Shown in pieces: positions 14,143 through 22,859 of a stretch of DNA of 37,553 bases (its first letter is position 1; the number at the start of each line of letters is the position of its first letter). Location of the stretch: IMG/VR virus record IMGVR_UViG_3300005577_000380, positions 1-37,553 of that record; one strand, given 5' to 3'. Made by a program: the position numbers and the translations under genes. Source of the DNA: a virus. The notes below the pieces were generated by a model that did no database searches, was not told where the DNA came from, and saw only the letters and a program-made list of their open reading frames with translations.

Positions 14143-16164
14143 TCAGTAGCCCGCCTGGGTTTGCGGATAGAGTCCCGCCTGGTATGGCGCCGGCTGGGCA
14201 TGTCCGCCGCCCATTGCCTCGAGTTGCTGAATCTTGCGCTGCAGCTCGCTGATGGCCGCGGTATTGGTCATCGTGAGGCGCGGCGTATCGACCTGGAGCC
14301 CATGCCTGGTGTCGTGCACCGCCGGAGCCGCGGCCGTCTTGAGCAGGTCCTGAGCCATCGGGCCCACCTGTCGGCCAGGGACAGCGCCGGGGGCGCTCGG
14401 GTCCTTGTAGTTGTAGGCGTACCCCTTGGCTGCCGTCAGATCTACAGCCGGCCGCGGAGCCCCGCCTTGGCTCACATAGGCCTGATCTAGTGAAGCGGTG
14501 TCGGGCTGCTGAGGCGCGAACGAAGCTGTCGGCGGGCCCTGAAGAGCAGCTAATTGGGACTCGAGCTCGCGAATCCTGGTCTTACTGTGCGCATCACTGG
14601 CCACGAATGGGGTGGTGGAGATCGGCGCCGTTCGTTGTTGGGAAGCCATCGCGGGTGCCACTGACGATTGGTAAGGACGCCCCGGGTTAACCGCAGGCGC
14701 CGCCCCGGCGCGCTGTCCTGCTAGAAACGAAAGTAGCGACGACTGTGAAGCGCTCGGCCCAAACCCCGCGTTATTACGTCGGTTCAACGTATCCGCTCCG
14801 AGCTGCTGGTCAAGCGAGTGGTAGTAGTTCGCGCCGCTGATTTGGTTGAGATAACTTTGCGCCGCAGAAGGCGTCGGAGGAGGGCGATGGATTGTGGTTG
14901 CCTGTTGAAATGCTCCAGGATCCTGTCCGGCGGCGGGCGACACCTCCCCTCGAGATATCACCATCCCGGGTTCCGTCACTATCGCCTGCGGGCTGCCAGC
15001 GGGCACGAACCCGCCAGCATACCCCTGCTCGATCTGCGGCAGTTCAAGCGGTACGATGTCGGTCTTCTGACGCTCGTCGGAAGCGACGCCGCTCGCGCCC
15101 ACCTTTGCCGCGTCCTCAACCAACTGTAGTTGGCGGTTTTGCTTCGCGGCAGCCGCTGCATCGTCTGCCTGGTTATTAGCCATCGAAACAGCGGTCTTTG
15201 CGCCGCCAAGCGCCATGTTCGCGTTGAGCTGGGCGCCCATGATGTTGTCGTTTCGCTGCGCGCCCGCATTGAACGCGGCCTCACCCATTTGGTTGGCCTG
15301 CATCCCGAGATTTTGCTGACTAACGCCAAGATTGTTGTAAATCCCAGTCGTCGCGTTGTTGATTTGCTGCTGGTTCTGGCCAAGCGCCGCGTTTTGAGCC
15401 TGAACACCTTCGTTTCCGGTCCGAATCGTGGTCGCCTGGTTGCCGGCCTGCCCCGCGAGCGAACCGCCCTGCCCATAAGCATTGCCGGCCTGCCCAAGCG
15501 CACCCGCTTGGAACTGGTTGTAGGCGTTTTGCTCTTGGATCCGGGCAATCGCAGCAGCCTGGTTGGTTTGCTGGCTCAGCGCGGAGTTGTTGAACGCCGC
15601 CTGGTTCATTGCCGCCTGCCCGCTGCCTAGCGAGCGCCCCGAGCGCGCCATGCTGAGCTGCTGAGCCATGCCGCCGGCCAGTCCCTGCTGGAGTTGCGCG
15701 GCGGCGTAGCTGTCACCCATGGGTCGCGTGCCCAGCGCCTGCAACTGGTTGCCGACTTGGTTGACGTTGCCCATCGCGGCATTGGTCCCGCCGAGAGCTG
15801 CTAGCTGAGCTCGCTTGTCGGCGAGCGAGGTCGTGATCTGCGGGCCACCACGCATCTGAGCGGCGTTCGCGATATCGAAATTGCTGTTCGCCTGGTTGTA
15901 GAAGGCAGACTCGCGAGCCGCCTGGTCGCTCTGGTGCTGCAGTCCGGTGCTGTAGGCGTTCGCGGCAATGGCGTTCGCGTCGGCTGAGTTGGGTCCGTTG
16001 CCGTATTGGAAATTCTGCGGGTCAGGCGCGGCGGTCGGCGTAACCTGCGGCTTTCCCAGGATATTCCCATCCTCTGACGCGTATCTGTAAGCCTCGGAAC
16101 CACCGAACGTCCCTGCGGCCGCAGCAATCCGACCTAGATTCCATTTGCCGCCTAAAAATGCCAT
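14143..16164 (-). CDS. Putative internal virion protein with S74-like chaperone motifs
   Basis: 673 residues, ATG 16164, TGATG-coupled to the nozzle gene. Residues 60-340 are an extremely Asn/Gln/Ala/Gly-rich helical region. S362-D-E-R-Q-K-T-D-I is the opening motif of intramolecular chaperone (peptidase S74) domains. A second version, S523-D-A-H-S-K-T-R-I, follows after a Pro-rich insertion. The C-terminus has the rest of that domain: YAYNYKDPSAPGAVPGRQVG, then PMAQDLLKTAA, then a closing helix ISELQRKIQQLEAM. S74 domains cleave themselves at the Ser of SDxxxK and usually end tail spikes; here the protein sits among ejection proteins. It probably enters the cell with the DNA or caps the internal core. 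Confidence 0.7.
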   Translation of the reverse strand: MAFLGGKWNLGRIAAAAGTFGGSEAYRYASEDGNILGKPQVTPTAAPDPQNFQYGNGPNSADANAIAANAYSTGLQHQSDQAARESAFYNQANSNFDIANAAQMRGGPQITTSLADKRAQLAALGGTNAAMGNVNQVGNQLQALGTRPMGDSYAAAQLQQGLAGGMAQQLSMARSGRSLGSGQAAMNQAAFNNSALSQQTNQAAAIARIQEQNAYNQFQAGALGQAGNAYGQGGSLAGQAGNQATTIRTGNEGVQAQNAALGQNQQQINNATTGIYNNLGVSQQNLGMQANQMGEAAFNAGAQRNDNIMGAQLNANMALGGAKTAVSMANNQADDAAAAAKQNRQLQLVEDAAKVGASGVASDERQKTDIVPLELPQIEQGYAGGFVPAGSPQAIVTEPGMVISRGEVSPAAGQDPGAFQQATTIHRPPPTPSAAQSYLNQISGANYYHSLDQQLGADTLNRRNNAGFGPSASQSSLLSFLAGQRAGAAPAVNPGRPYQSSVAPAMASQQRTAPISTTPFVASDAHSKTRIRELESQLAALQGPPTASFAPQQPDTASLDQAYVSQGGAPRPAVDLTAAKGYAYNYKDPSAPGAVPGRQVGPMAQDLLKTAAAPAVHDTRHGLQVDTPRLTMTNTAAISELQRKIQQLEAMGGGHAQPAPYQAGLYPQTQAGY

Positions 16165-19100
16165 CAGGTATTCCTACTCAGTGGAGAGACCCGCTTCAGA
16201 CCTTCGCCTTGCTCATGTTCGAGGGTCATCGCGATCAGCGCGAGCCCTTCGGAAGTGCTCGTCTCATCATACTGCACCCGCACGCTCAAAGCATCCCGAA
16301 GCTCCGCATTTCCGAGCGATGTCTCGACGACCGTCAGGTCACCGATCTGCGCGTCGCCGGCTGCGAGAGTAAAGAAACGCTGCGACGTGTACGATCCGAA
16401 TTCTGTGGTTTTGGTAATGCTCAACAGGCACCCCGATCGCACCTCAGCCAGCAGGTCAACCTTGCTGATGACGCCCTGCGAGAGCACGCCGAACGGTCGC
16501 ATGTCACCGGTTCGAAGCTCCATTTGGATCGGGGTGTTGTTGGCGTCCGAATAGACACCATTGGACGCCTGAAGCCCGTTCGCGCCGGTCGTCTCCCCAA
16601 ATTGCGCGATTTCTCCGCCGATCCATTGCCCAATCCCGCACGGCGCGGTCCCATTTCCGGCTGAATCTACGTAATTGTCTACGCCCCACGACTTGTGCGC
16701 CATGTCGTACACGATTCGGATCCCCTGGGTCCCGCTCGTGTTGGAACACGTCCAAAGAACGCTCTGCTCTTGCTGCTTTGTGATGGTCGTCACGCCGGTG
16801 ATAATCGGGAAAGCCTGCAGCGAGGTCATCACGTTATCGCCAGCGGGCACCGGGGAGCCAAAGCCACGAGGCAGCAAATAAAGGCCGCGTGAGGTCTGAA
16901 AGAAGCAGCCGTCATCGATTACCTTGACGCTGCGCGGCTCGATGCAGCCGAGCTCGTAAGGCATACGGGTAACGTTGCCGAAGTCTCCGTTCCCGTCGTC
17001 TGCGGGGCCGTCGCCGCTGGCGATATAGATCCCCTCATCCGTGAACATCACCAGTACGTCGAGCCAGGCGAGCCCAGTGCATGGGGCCGGGAGCACAATA
17101 CGAAATGCGTCGTTGTCGGCGAAGCTCGGGGACTGGTCGCCAAAGATTAGCTTGCTCGCCTGGATCACGTCCGGGCGCATCAGGCCACCCAGGAACAAGC
17201 GCTGGCCGCCGACACAGCCGAAGCGTGCTGGGGGAGGGAACGAGTTGGCGAGAGTCTGCCCTACCTGGACGTACAGCGCCTTGTTGCCCTGGATGCTTGC
17301 GTCCGATGCCTGGTCAACGATGGTGTAGATTCCCTGACCGCCATCGATGACTGACGCCAAGTAGTAAGTCTGGCCATTCGAAAGCGTGCGGTAAATCTCG
17401 AGCTGGCAGCTTGTACGCGCCGATAGAGGCAGGCCGCTGACAGCAATCGTGACCTGCGTCTGACCGGCCCCCATCGTGACCTTGCGCGGCGTGGCCGGGG
17501 CTGATATCTCCACGCGCCCGAGGCTGGTGCGAGACACGTAGACGGCGGTGTAATAGTAGTCAGAGGAGGCGGTCATCGCTCCGCCGCCCGCTGGAGTTCC
17601 GATGCCGAACTGAGGTGCGGCGATGTATCCTTGCTCAACGCATCCGCGGTCGTCCACCCTAGTAAGCGCACCCATCGGGATAAACGATGACGAATCCGCG
17701 TAGATTGGCACAAGCGAGCGGGACTGCGCAGCGTCAGAGTAATGCGTCGCCTGCAGCGTCCTGAATTCGTGCCCGATAGTTACCGATCCTGGGATAGCGA
17801 AGTAGGTAGGCACCGTACACGCGAACACCGCTGAAGTACCGAGTTGGGCCACGGTCGGCACACCGCGCAAATCGGCTCCGGTCGTGAGCAAGCCATCGCT
17901 CACCACGTAATCCTGCACTGACATCTCGATTGGCAGAGAGATGTTGCTGTTAGAGGAGAACGAGTTTGGCAGCGGGAGCCGAAGTAGCGTCGCATATGCA
18001 GGGCCGCTCGTAGCCGTCTCGGTCCAAATGTAGACCTCGGTTCCCGCCTGAAACGGGAGCGAGATTGGGTACGCCCCGAACGAGGTCACCGTTATGATTT
18101 GTGCAGTGCCGGTAGCGTCAACATCCCGCACAAAGAATGAGCCGAACTTAGGATTACCGGTGTACGAAGCACCGAACACGGCGCGCACGCCGCCACCTCC
18201 GATGCCCAAAACCGTAGAGCGATACGAGAGCAGCGGCTTGGACGCTACGGTGGCGGTGAGCACACCGGTTCCGATGACTGCTCCGAGTCCAGCCGGGAAT
18301 ACTGCTACCTTGGTTGAAGTGGTAGCAGGGACACCGTACCCGACATAGATGCCGTTCGTATTGCCGAGCACAGTGCATTCGGTCGCGATTTCGCCAATTG
18401 TTCGCGTCGCAGCGATAGCCCAAGTAGCGACAGTAACTAGGTCTACGATTAGGTTCGCCGCCGTTCGCGTGTACGTCACCAGGAACTGCGTTGAACTATA
18501 CGAGCTCGCATCGTAGGACGTGATCGATGCCGCGGGGACGATTGCGGTCTCAGCGCCGAAACGGCCAGCAAGCGACGTTAGAAGGCGCCCCATGATCGCC
18601 GTAGTTGCAGCTCCAGACGTGTACAGGTACGTGAGGACCACCTGATTGCCGGCCACAATTAGCTTGGGGTAGGTAATGCCGCCGAAGCCATTCAGCGCGG
18701 GAGCGAAATCCTGCATGAACACCAGCGTCTGGTCAGCTGGATCCGTCGCGACGACGCGAATCATCTGATCGCCTAGCCCGGTCTGCTGCACAAATTGAAC
18801 AGCCGTCCACAGGTACCCGAGCGCGTAACAGCTAGAGCAGGGGGTGGTATTCTGCCCCTGCAGAGACTTGGCTGGCACAGGGAAAAAGCTGTTGTTTGGT
18901 AGCCACCCGCTAGCCGCACCAGCTACGCGCACCGTAGGATCCGCACCAATGGAACCGATTGGGAGACCGAGGATCGATAGCGAACGGTCGAAGAATGCGT
19001 TGGTTACGCTATCGAAATTGCTGCATTGGTCATCAACCAAGGCAAACGCGCTGTTGCCGGCCGAGCCTATTGCGCGAGGGCTACCACCGAGCTGCGCCGT

Positions 19101-19274
19101 TCCCAGCGTAGCTACGCTAAGCGCCGTATGCCCGTAGCGCTTACCCCACCGCGACCCCTTTCGCAGGCGCACATTGAACGCGATATCCAGCTGCGGCATT
19201 GGCAGCACTGCGCGCTCGATGCCCTGGTTTTGGCCAGAAGTGAGCAGGTTGTCGTTGATATCCGTGCCTGCCAT
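16164..19274 (-). CDS. Putative tail nozzle (tail tube B-like) protein
   Basis: ATG 19274 (TGATG overlap) gives 1036 residues; an upstream TTG would add only four. The protein is almost entirely beta-rich, with repeated strand-turn patterns, and begins with a stretch of the type expected for nozzle proteins (LDIAFNVRLRKGSRWGKRYG). Podovirus nozzle proteins (T7 gp12 type) are large beta-propeller-like hexamers placed after the adaptor gene, as here. Segments such as FTDEGIYIASGDG and VKVIDDGCFFQTSRGLYLL read like propeller blades. The assignment rests on size, composition and gene order, so the exact role is inferred. Confidence 0.68.
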   Translation of the reverse strand: MAGTDINDNLLTSGQNQGIERAVLPMPQLDIAFNVRLRKGSRWGKRYGHTALSVATLGTAQLGGSPRAIGSAGNSAFALVDDQCSNFDSVTNAFFDRSLSILGLPIGSIGADPTVRVAGAASGWLPNNSFFPVPAKSLQGQNTTPCSSCYALGYLWTAVQFVQQTGLGDQMIRVVATDPADQTLVFMQDFAPALNGFGGITYPKLIVAGNQVVLTYLYTSGAATTAIMGRLLTSLAGRFGAETAIVPAASITSYDASSYSSTQFLVTYTRTAANLIVDLVTVATWAIAATRTIGEIATECTVLGNTNGIYVGYGVPATTSTKVAVFPAGLGAVIGTGVLTATVASKPLLSYRSTVLGIGGGGVRAVFGASYTGNPKFGSFFVRDVDATGTAQIITVTSFGAYPISLPFQAGTEVYIWTETATSGPAYATLLRLPLPNSFSSNSNISLPIEMSVQDYVVSDGLLTTGADLRGVPTVAQLGTSAVFACTVPTYFAIPGSVTIGHEFRTLQATHYSDAAQSRSLVPIYADSSSFIPMGALTRVDDRGCVEQGYIAAPQFGIGTPAGGGAMTASSDYYYTAVYVSRTSLGRVEISAPATPRKVTMGAGQTQVTIAVSGLPLSARTSCQLEIYRTLSNGQTYYLASVIDGGQGIYTIVDQASDASIQGNKALYVQVGQTLANSFPPPARFGCVGGQRLFLGGLMRPDVIQASKLIFGDQSPSFADNDAFRIVLPAPCTGLAWLDVLVMFTDEGIYIASGDGPADDGNGDFGNVTRMPYELGCIEPRSVKVIDDGCFFQTSRGLYLLPRGFGSPVPAGDNVMTSLQAFPIITGVTTITKQQEQSVLWTCSNTSGTQGIRIVYDMAHKSWGVDNYVDSAGNGTAPCGIGQWIGGEIAQFGETTGANGLQASNGVYSDANNTPIQMELRTGDMRPFGVLSQGVISKVDLLAEVRSGCLLSITKTTEFGSYTSQRFFTLAAGDAQIGDLTVVETSLGNAELRDALSVRVQYDETSTSEGLALIAMTLEHEQGEGLKRVSPLSRNT

Positions 19275-19690
19275 CACGCCCACCAATCCGAGCCGTCGTA
19301 ATAAATCCAGTACACGCCGACCGCTGCGTAAGTTTTGCTCGTGGTCGCATTGATTCGACGAGCAACGCCGGCAGCCGAGAATCCACTAGAGAATACGTTC
19401 ACGTTATTGGCCGCGAAACGCTTGACCACAGCCGACCATCCCGGCGTCTTGTCTGGGGCGGAGAGTGTAACCGTCACGTTTCCCAGATTCGAATCGCAAA
19501 GAGCAATCTGGCCAGGAAGTACAGACGCAATCGTATCAGCGACGCTGGTGAACCTGAGCGGCACTAGCGCCGGCTGATACGTCGCGCGAATGTCGTCAGT
19601 CTCGGCTTTTACGTTACCCTCGAACGTGCTGAGCTGAGACGATAGGCGGCTGGCGCTCTCGGTGATGAACTGGTGGATCTGCTTGAGCAT
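19274..19690 (-). CDS. Hypothetical head or tail protein
   Basis: 138 residues with ATG 19690 directly after the preceding stop. A helical N-terminus (about 1-35) is followed by a small beta domain (VLPGQIALCDSNLGNVTVTL). That pattern is found in small domains that decorate phage fibres and head-tail connectors. It lies between the adaptor and nozzle genes, so it is probably part of the head-tail interface. Not recognised more precisely. Confidence 0.65.
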   Translation of the reverse strand: MLKQIHQFITESASRLSSQLSTFEGNVKAETDDIRATYQPALVPLRFTSVADTIASVLPGQIALCDSNLGNVTVTLSAPDKTPGWSAVVKRFAANNVNVFSSGFSAAGVARRINATTSKTYAAVGVYWIYYDGSDWWA

Positions 19691-20419
19691 TCAGATCCAC
19701 CGCCGATCGCCGACCCATTCCCCGATGAAGCTGTCCGGATTCACGTCGACAATACGCGGTGGCATGTTTGCCGAACGCTGGTCAGCGAGCCCCTTGATGC
19801 GCTCATGCTCCTCCGCGTAGCGCTGCGTAAGAAACCCAGGCGACTTGTCTGCTGCCATCCGCAGATCGAGCGCCGCGCCAAGCGCAACCAGTACCTCCCA
19901 GCCGTTCACACCGTCGAATGTCGCGTTGTCATCAGGGAGAGCTACAAATGCAGGGATATACCGAGCCGCGCACGAGACGACTACGGTCGGCGTCGGGAAG
20001 AACTCCAGGGTGCTCGCGCTCGCCGTTTGAACGCCTCGAAGCCGGTAGGCCTTCGGTGACCAGCGCGACCAGGTTTGCAGCCAGTTCTGGTAGTTGCTGC
20101 GCTGGAATACTGAGGTGTCCTGGACCGCCTCGATGTTCTGCGCGTCCCAGTTCAGCCGCACGTCGAGCAGCTGATAGAAAGGAGGCGTTAGAGCAGCAAA
20201 CGAGTAGGTCGGCGTACCGTTCGCGGTGTTGAAGGTGTAGTCGCTCGCGTAATATTCGTGGCCGCGAGCCGCTACGAGTAGATCGTAAAGGCTCGCGATT
20301 CGCAGGTTGATGAGACTATTCAGGTCCGTGTCGGACACGAACGCATTGGTTCCGCCTGGGTTTTGGTTGCTGTACACCCTGGCGAGCGTGCGCAGCTGCA
20401 CCAGGGTGATGCTGGCCAA
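19691..20419 (-). CDS. Putative head-to-tail adaptor protein
   Basis: 242 residues. The start is TTG 20419, immediately after the preceding stop. It is supported by the typical adaptor-like N-terminus (VQLRTLARVYSNQ, then DTDLNSLINLRIASLYDLLV). Helical N-terminal region, a beta region in the middle (YRLRGVQTASASTLEFFPTP) and helices near the C-terminus fit gp4/gp11-type adaptors that sit below the portal ring. Its position between capsid and nozzle genes supports this. Confidence 0.65.
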   Translation of the reverse strand: MASITLVQLRTLARVYSNQNPGGTNAFVSDTDLNSLINLRIASLYDLLVAARGHEYYASDYTFNTANGTPTYSFAALTPPFYQLLDVRLNWDAQNIEAVQDTSVFQRSNYQNWLQTWSRWSPKAYRLRGVQTASASTLEFFPTPTVVVSCAARYIPAFVALPDDNATFDGVNGWEVLVALGAALDLRMAADKSPGFLTQRYAEEHERIKGLADQRSANMPPRIVDVNPDSFIGEWVGDRRWI

Positions 20420-20638
20420 TCAGGCCTCCCCCTCGGAATCCTCTTCTGACATGCACGACATGGCGATTCGACGAATAATGTCCTTCAATGCCGCGCCATC
20501 TCGGTCCTTGATGGCATTCGTCAGATCCTCGGCGTCGGTATCGCTTTCCTTTTCGCCTCCCTCTTCCACTGGCCCAGCGCCGCCTTTCGGGGTGAGAGCC
20601 AGCAGAAGCGCGGCTTTGGTGTCTTTGCCGGCCATCAT
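20420..20638 (-). CDS. Hypothetical small acidic protein
   Basis: 72 residues from ATG 20638 (TGATG; another ATG follows at once). Strongly acidic in the middle and at the end (EEGGEKESDTDAEDL, SEEDSEGEA). It could be a virion-associated or assembly factor because it lies among head genes. Function unknown. Confidence 0.6.
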   Translation of the reverse strand: MMAGKDTKAALLLALTPKGGAGPVEEGGEKESDTDAEDLTNAIKDRDGAALKDIIRRIAMSCMSEEDSEGEA

Positions 20639-21042
20639 CACTCGGTGTAGGTGTCGACGATGGTCAAGACACCGTTGACGAACACGTTTGCATTTGCAGC
20701 AGGCGGGTCGGCTACGGCGCCGTTGACGAGGATGAACACAACCGCAGTTGGCGGCGATGCCGGGTTGTAGGCCGCACCGAACCCAGTCGTCGGTCCAGCC
20801 TGAGCGTAGGCGGTGCTAGCTGCGTTGAGCGCGAGCTCTGCGTAGAAAGCGCCAATGATGCACCCGGTATCGCGGAACGTCAGAGTGTAGACGCCTTGCG
20901 ATGTGCGCACGACACTGGCCACCCAGTTGTTGAGCGGGGCAGGCGCCAAGGTCGGCGCGTTTGCCCCGTCCACGAAGAACTTGAAGTTCAAGTCCTTCTG
21001 CATCGGGTTATTGGTAAACCCAGGATACCCGCCGCGTTCCAT
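20638..21042 (-). CDS. Hypothetical structural protein
   Basis: 134 residues, ATG 21042, TGATG-coupled to the previous gene. Beta-rich (NFKFFVDGANAPTLAPAPL, then VVRTSQGVYTLTFRDTG), ending in a predicted strand (VFVNGVLTIVDTYTE). Its position two genes after the capsid gene suggests a head fibre or decoration protein. Not recognised. Confidence 0.68.
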   Translation of the reverse strand: MERGGYPGFTNNPMQKDLNFKFFVDGANAPTLAPAPLNNWVASVVRTSQGVYTLTFRDTGCIIGAFYAELALNAASTAYAQAGPTTGFGAAYNPASPPTAVVFILVNGAVADPPAANANVFVNGVLTIVDTYTE

Positions 21043-21566
21043 CAGTACTCTCCGCGGCGGAGGCGAACCGTCGTGACCGAGGCTGGCACAACGACGCCAG
21101 CGCCGGACTTGGCGATATTGATGAAGAGATTCGCGCCGGGCAGGAGCGCGATGTTTGCGCCGGTAACCACCGTGAAGTTCTTCGCGATGAGGGTCGCCCA
21201 GTTACCCGAGTCAGTGATCGCGGTCGTAAGCGTCAACGCAATGCCGGTTGCGCCAGCCGCCGCGTTGTCAGTCTTGATCGTGATGGTAGCGAAATTGGTG
21301 TTGTCAGCCGTCAGGGTGCCGGCCGTCGCGACAATCTTCGCGGACTGCACATAGAGTGTGAAGTCGTACGGGTTGTTGAAGATGATCGTGTCAGCAGTCG
21401 CCGTGCCCGCCGCGCCGTCTGCCGCTTTGGTAAACGGCGGAGCGAACACGTCGAATGCCTGGTTAACAACGGGCTCGAGCACCGAGGTGCCTGGAAGCGG
21501 ACCGCCGCCCCGGCCTACGCCGAGACTGCCATCCACGCCCTTCATGAAATCGCCGATGTTTGACAT
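21042..21566 (-). CDS. Hypothetical structural protein, head-associated
   Basis: 174 residues, ATG 21566 one base after the capsid gene stop. After a Gly-rich leader (about 1-30) the protein is all beta (TIIFNNPYDFTLYVQSAKIV, then NFATITIKTDNAAAGATGIAL), a composition typical of jelly-roll head decoration proteins. The position right after the major capsid gene supports that. Not recognised by motif. Confidence 0.68.
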   Translation of the reverse strand: MSNIGDFMKGVDGSLGVGRGGGPLPGTSVLEPVVNQAFDVFAPPFTKAADGAAGTATADTIIFNNPYDFTLYVQSAKIVATAGTLTADNTNFATITIKTDNAAAGATGIALTLTTAITDSGNWATLIAKNFTVVTGANIALLPGANLFINIAKSGAGVVVPASVTTVRLRRGEY

Positions 21567-21567
21567 A

Positions 21568-22824
21568 TTACAGCGTCCCCACGATGGCTCGCGCCGGTTC
21601 TGCGTTTTCGAAATTCATGTAGCAGCCGTACCGGAATTGGTAATCGTCGCTGCCGGGGTTGCGGAGGAACATCTTGATCCCGTCAACGTCGAGCAGCATC
21701 GGCACATCGCCAGCACTGCGCATCGTCCACGTGCTCGGGTCGAGAGCCCAAGCGAAGCCGCGAGGGATCCAGGTCTCGGAGAACACGTTCATGTTCCCAA
21801 CGGCCGACTGCAGAGTCAGCGCGTTGTAACCGATCTTCACGCCGCTCACGTCCACGTCGATGGTCTTGAACGTCGACTGCTCCTTGAATGCGTCGCGCAT
21901 ATCGAGCGGGTTCATGAACACCGTCTTGATGCCGGTGAGCCCGTTCTGCTTGGCTTCCGCGCCCATGTCGATGAGCGTTTGCTGCTTCGGCTGACCAGTG
22001 CCGAGCACGCGCCATCCGGACAGGAAGTTGAGGTCGCCCGCGGTGAAGCGGTTGACGCCAAGGAACGAGTCCGAGACGGTCGGGTCGACCTGGGGAGCCC
22101 ACGCCGGAATGCCCGACGGGTAGCCCGCGTAATCGCCCGAGCGGAAGAGATAGCTGGAAGTAGTAAGGCCCGGGATTTGGTTCCAGTTGCCTGAAGCCAG
22201 GGTAAGCGAAGTCGTTCCGGTCGCCGCGTTCAGGCGCTGAACCTGACCGAGCTGAACCTGAATACCTGCACCGAGCACGCCAGCGGAGCCCGAGTAGCCG
22301 TCGTCAACCGCTGCCTGCACGAACATGTTCTTGAAGAACGCATTCGCATCGACGCGACTGGTGAGCGTAACCGTGGAGGTCGCGAGATTGGAGGTCGTCG
22401 CGATTTGGCCGCGAGCGCCGCCGCCGTTACCCCAGGCCGCACGGCTCAGGGTGACGCCGAAAGCCTCGAGGGCGCGGTCCATCGTGTGTCGAACGATGTC
22501 GACGATTGCACCCTTCTTATCGCGGCCGGCGAAGATGGTCTCACCGTCGATGCTGCCAACCTCATACAGCTTCTTGCGGGGAAGCTGAAAACGGACCTCT
22601 TGGGTGCTACCCTGGTTCGCGATTGCGGTAGCGATTGAGCTCGATCCGCCGGAGCCGGGGGCGATGCTGACAACAACGTACTTGGCGCCTTGGCCGTAGA
22701 ACGTCGTGTCTTTCTTCATCGAGCCTAGGAGATACGATTCTCCATAAAGTGGCTTCGAGATGCCGTCCGGGTAAAGTACTTTGAAGATGTTTGGTGCACT
22801 TGCAATGGATTCTGCGATTGCCAT
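21568..22824 (-). CDS. Major capsid protein
   Basis: 418 residues from ATG 22824 with GAGAAGG upstream. The place between scaffold and head genes and the length fit the HK97-fold coat proteins of podoviruses. N-terminal part has SKPLYGESYLLGSMKKDTTF and FQLPRKKLYEVGSIDGETI. The C-terminus has the elements expected of the P- and A-domains (LTLQSAVGNMNVFSETWIPR, then MKFL-like MFLRNPGSDDYQF). No protease is encoded nearby, so the protein is probably not cleaved, as in P22-like heads assembled on a separate scaffold. I assign it by position and look rather than by a diagnostic motif. Confidence 0.82.
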   Translation of the reverse strand: MAIAESIASAPNIFKVLYPDGISKPLYGESYLLGSMKKDTTFYGQGAKYVVVSIAPGSGGSSSIATAIANQGSTQEVRFQLPRKKLYEVGSIDGETIFAGRDKKGAIVDIVRHTMDRALEAFGVTLSRAAWGNGGGARGQIATTSNLATSTVTLTSRVDANAFFKNMFVQAAVDDGYSGSAGVLGAGIQVQLGQVQRLNAATGTTSLTLASGNWNQIPGLTTSSYLFRSGDYAGYPSGIPAWAPQVDPTVSDSFLGVNRFTAGDLNFLSGWRVLGTGQPKQQTLIDMGAEAKQNGLTGIKTVFMNPLDMRDAFKEQSTFKTIDVDVSGVKIGYNALTLQSAVGNMNVFSETWIPRGFAWALDPSTWTMRSAGDVPMLLDVDGIKMFLRNPGSDDYQFRYGCYMNFENAEPARAIVGTL

Positions 22825-22859
22825 TCGGGAGCCTTCTCAAGCGCCCGACGATGGCCTCG

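Noticed and set aside
21358-22194. Plus-strand frame of 278 codons opposite the capsid gene
   Set aside because: Shadow of the major capsid gene; composition and lack of initiation signal argue against it.
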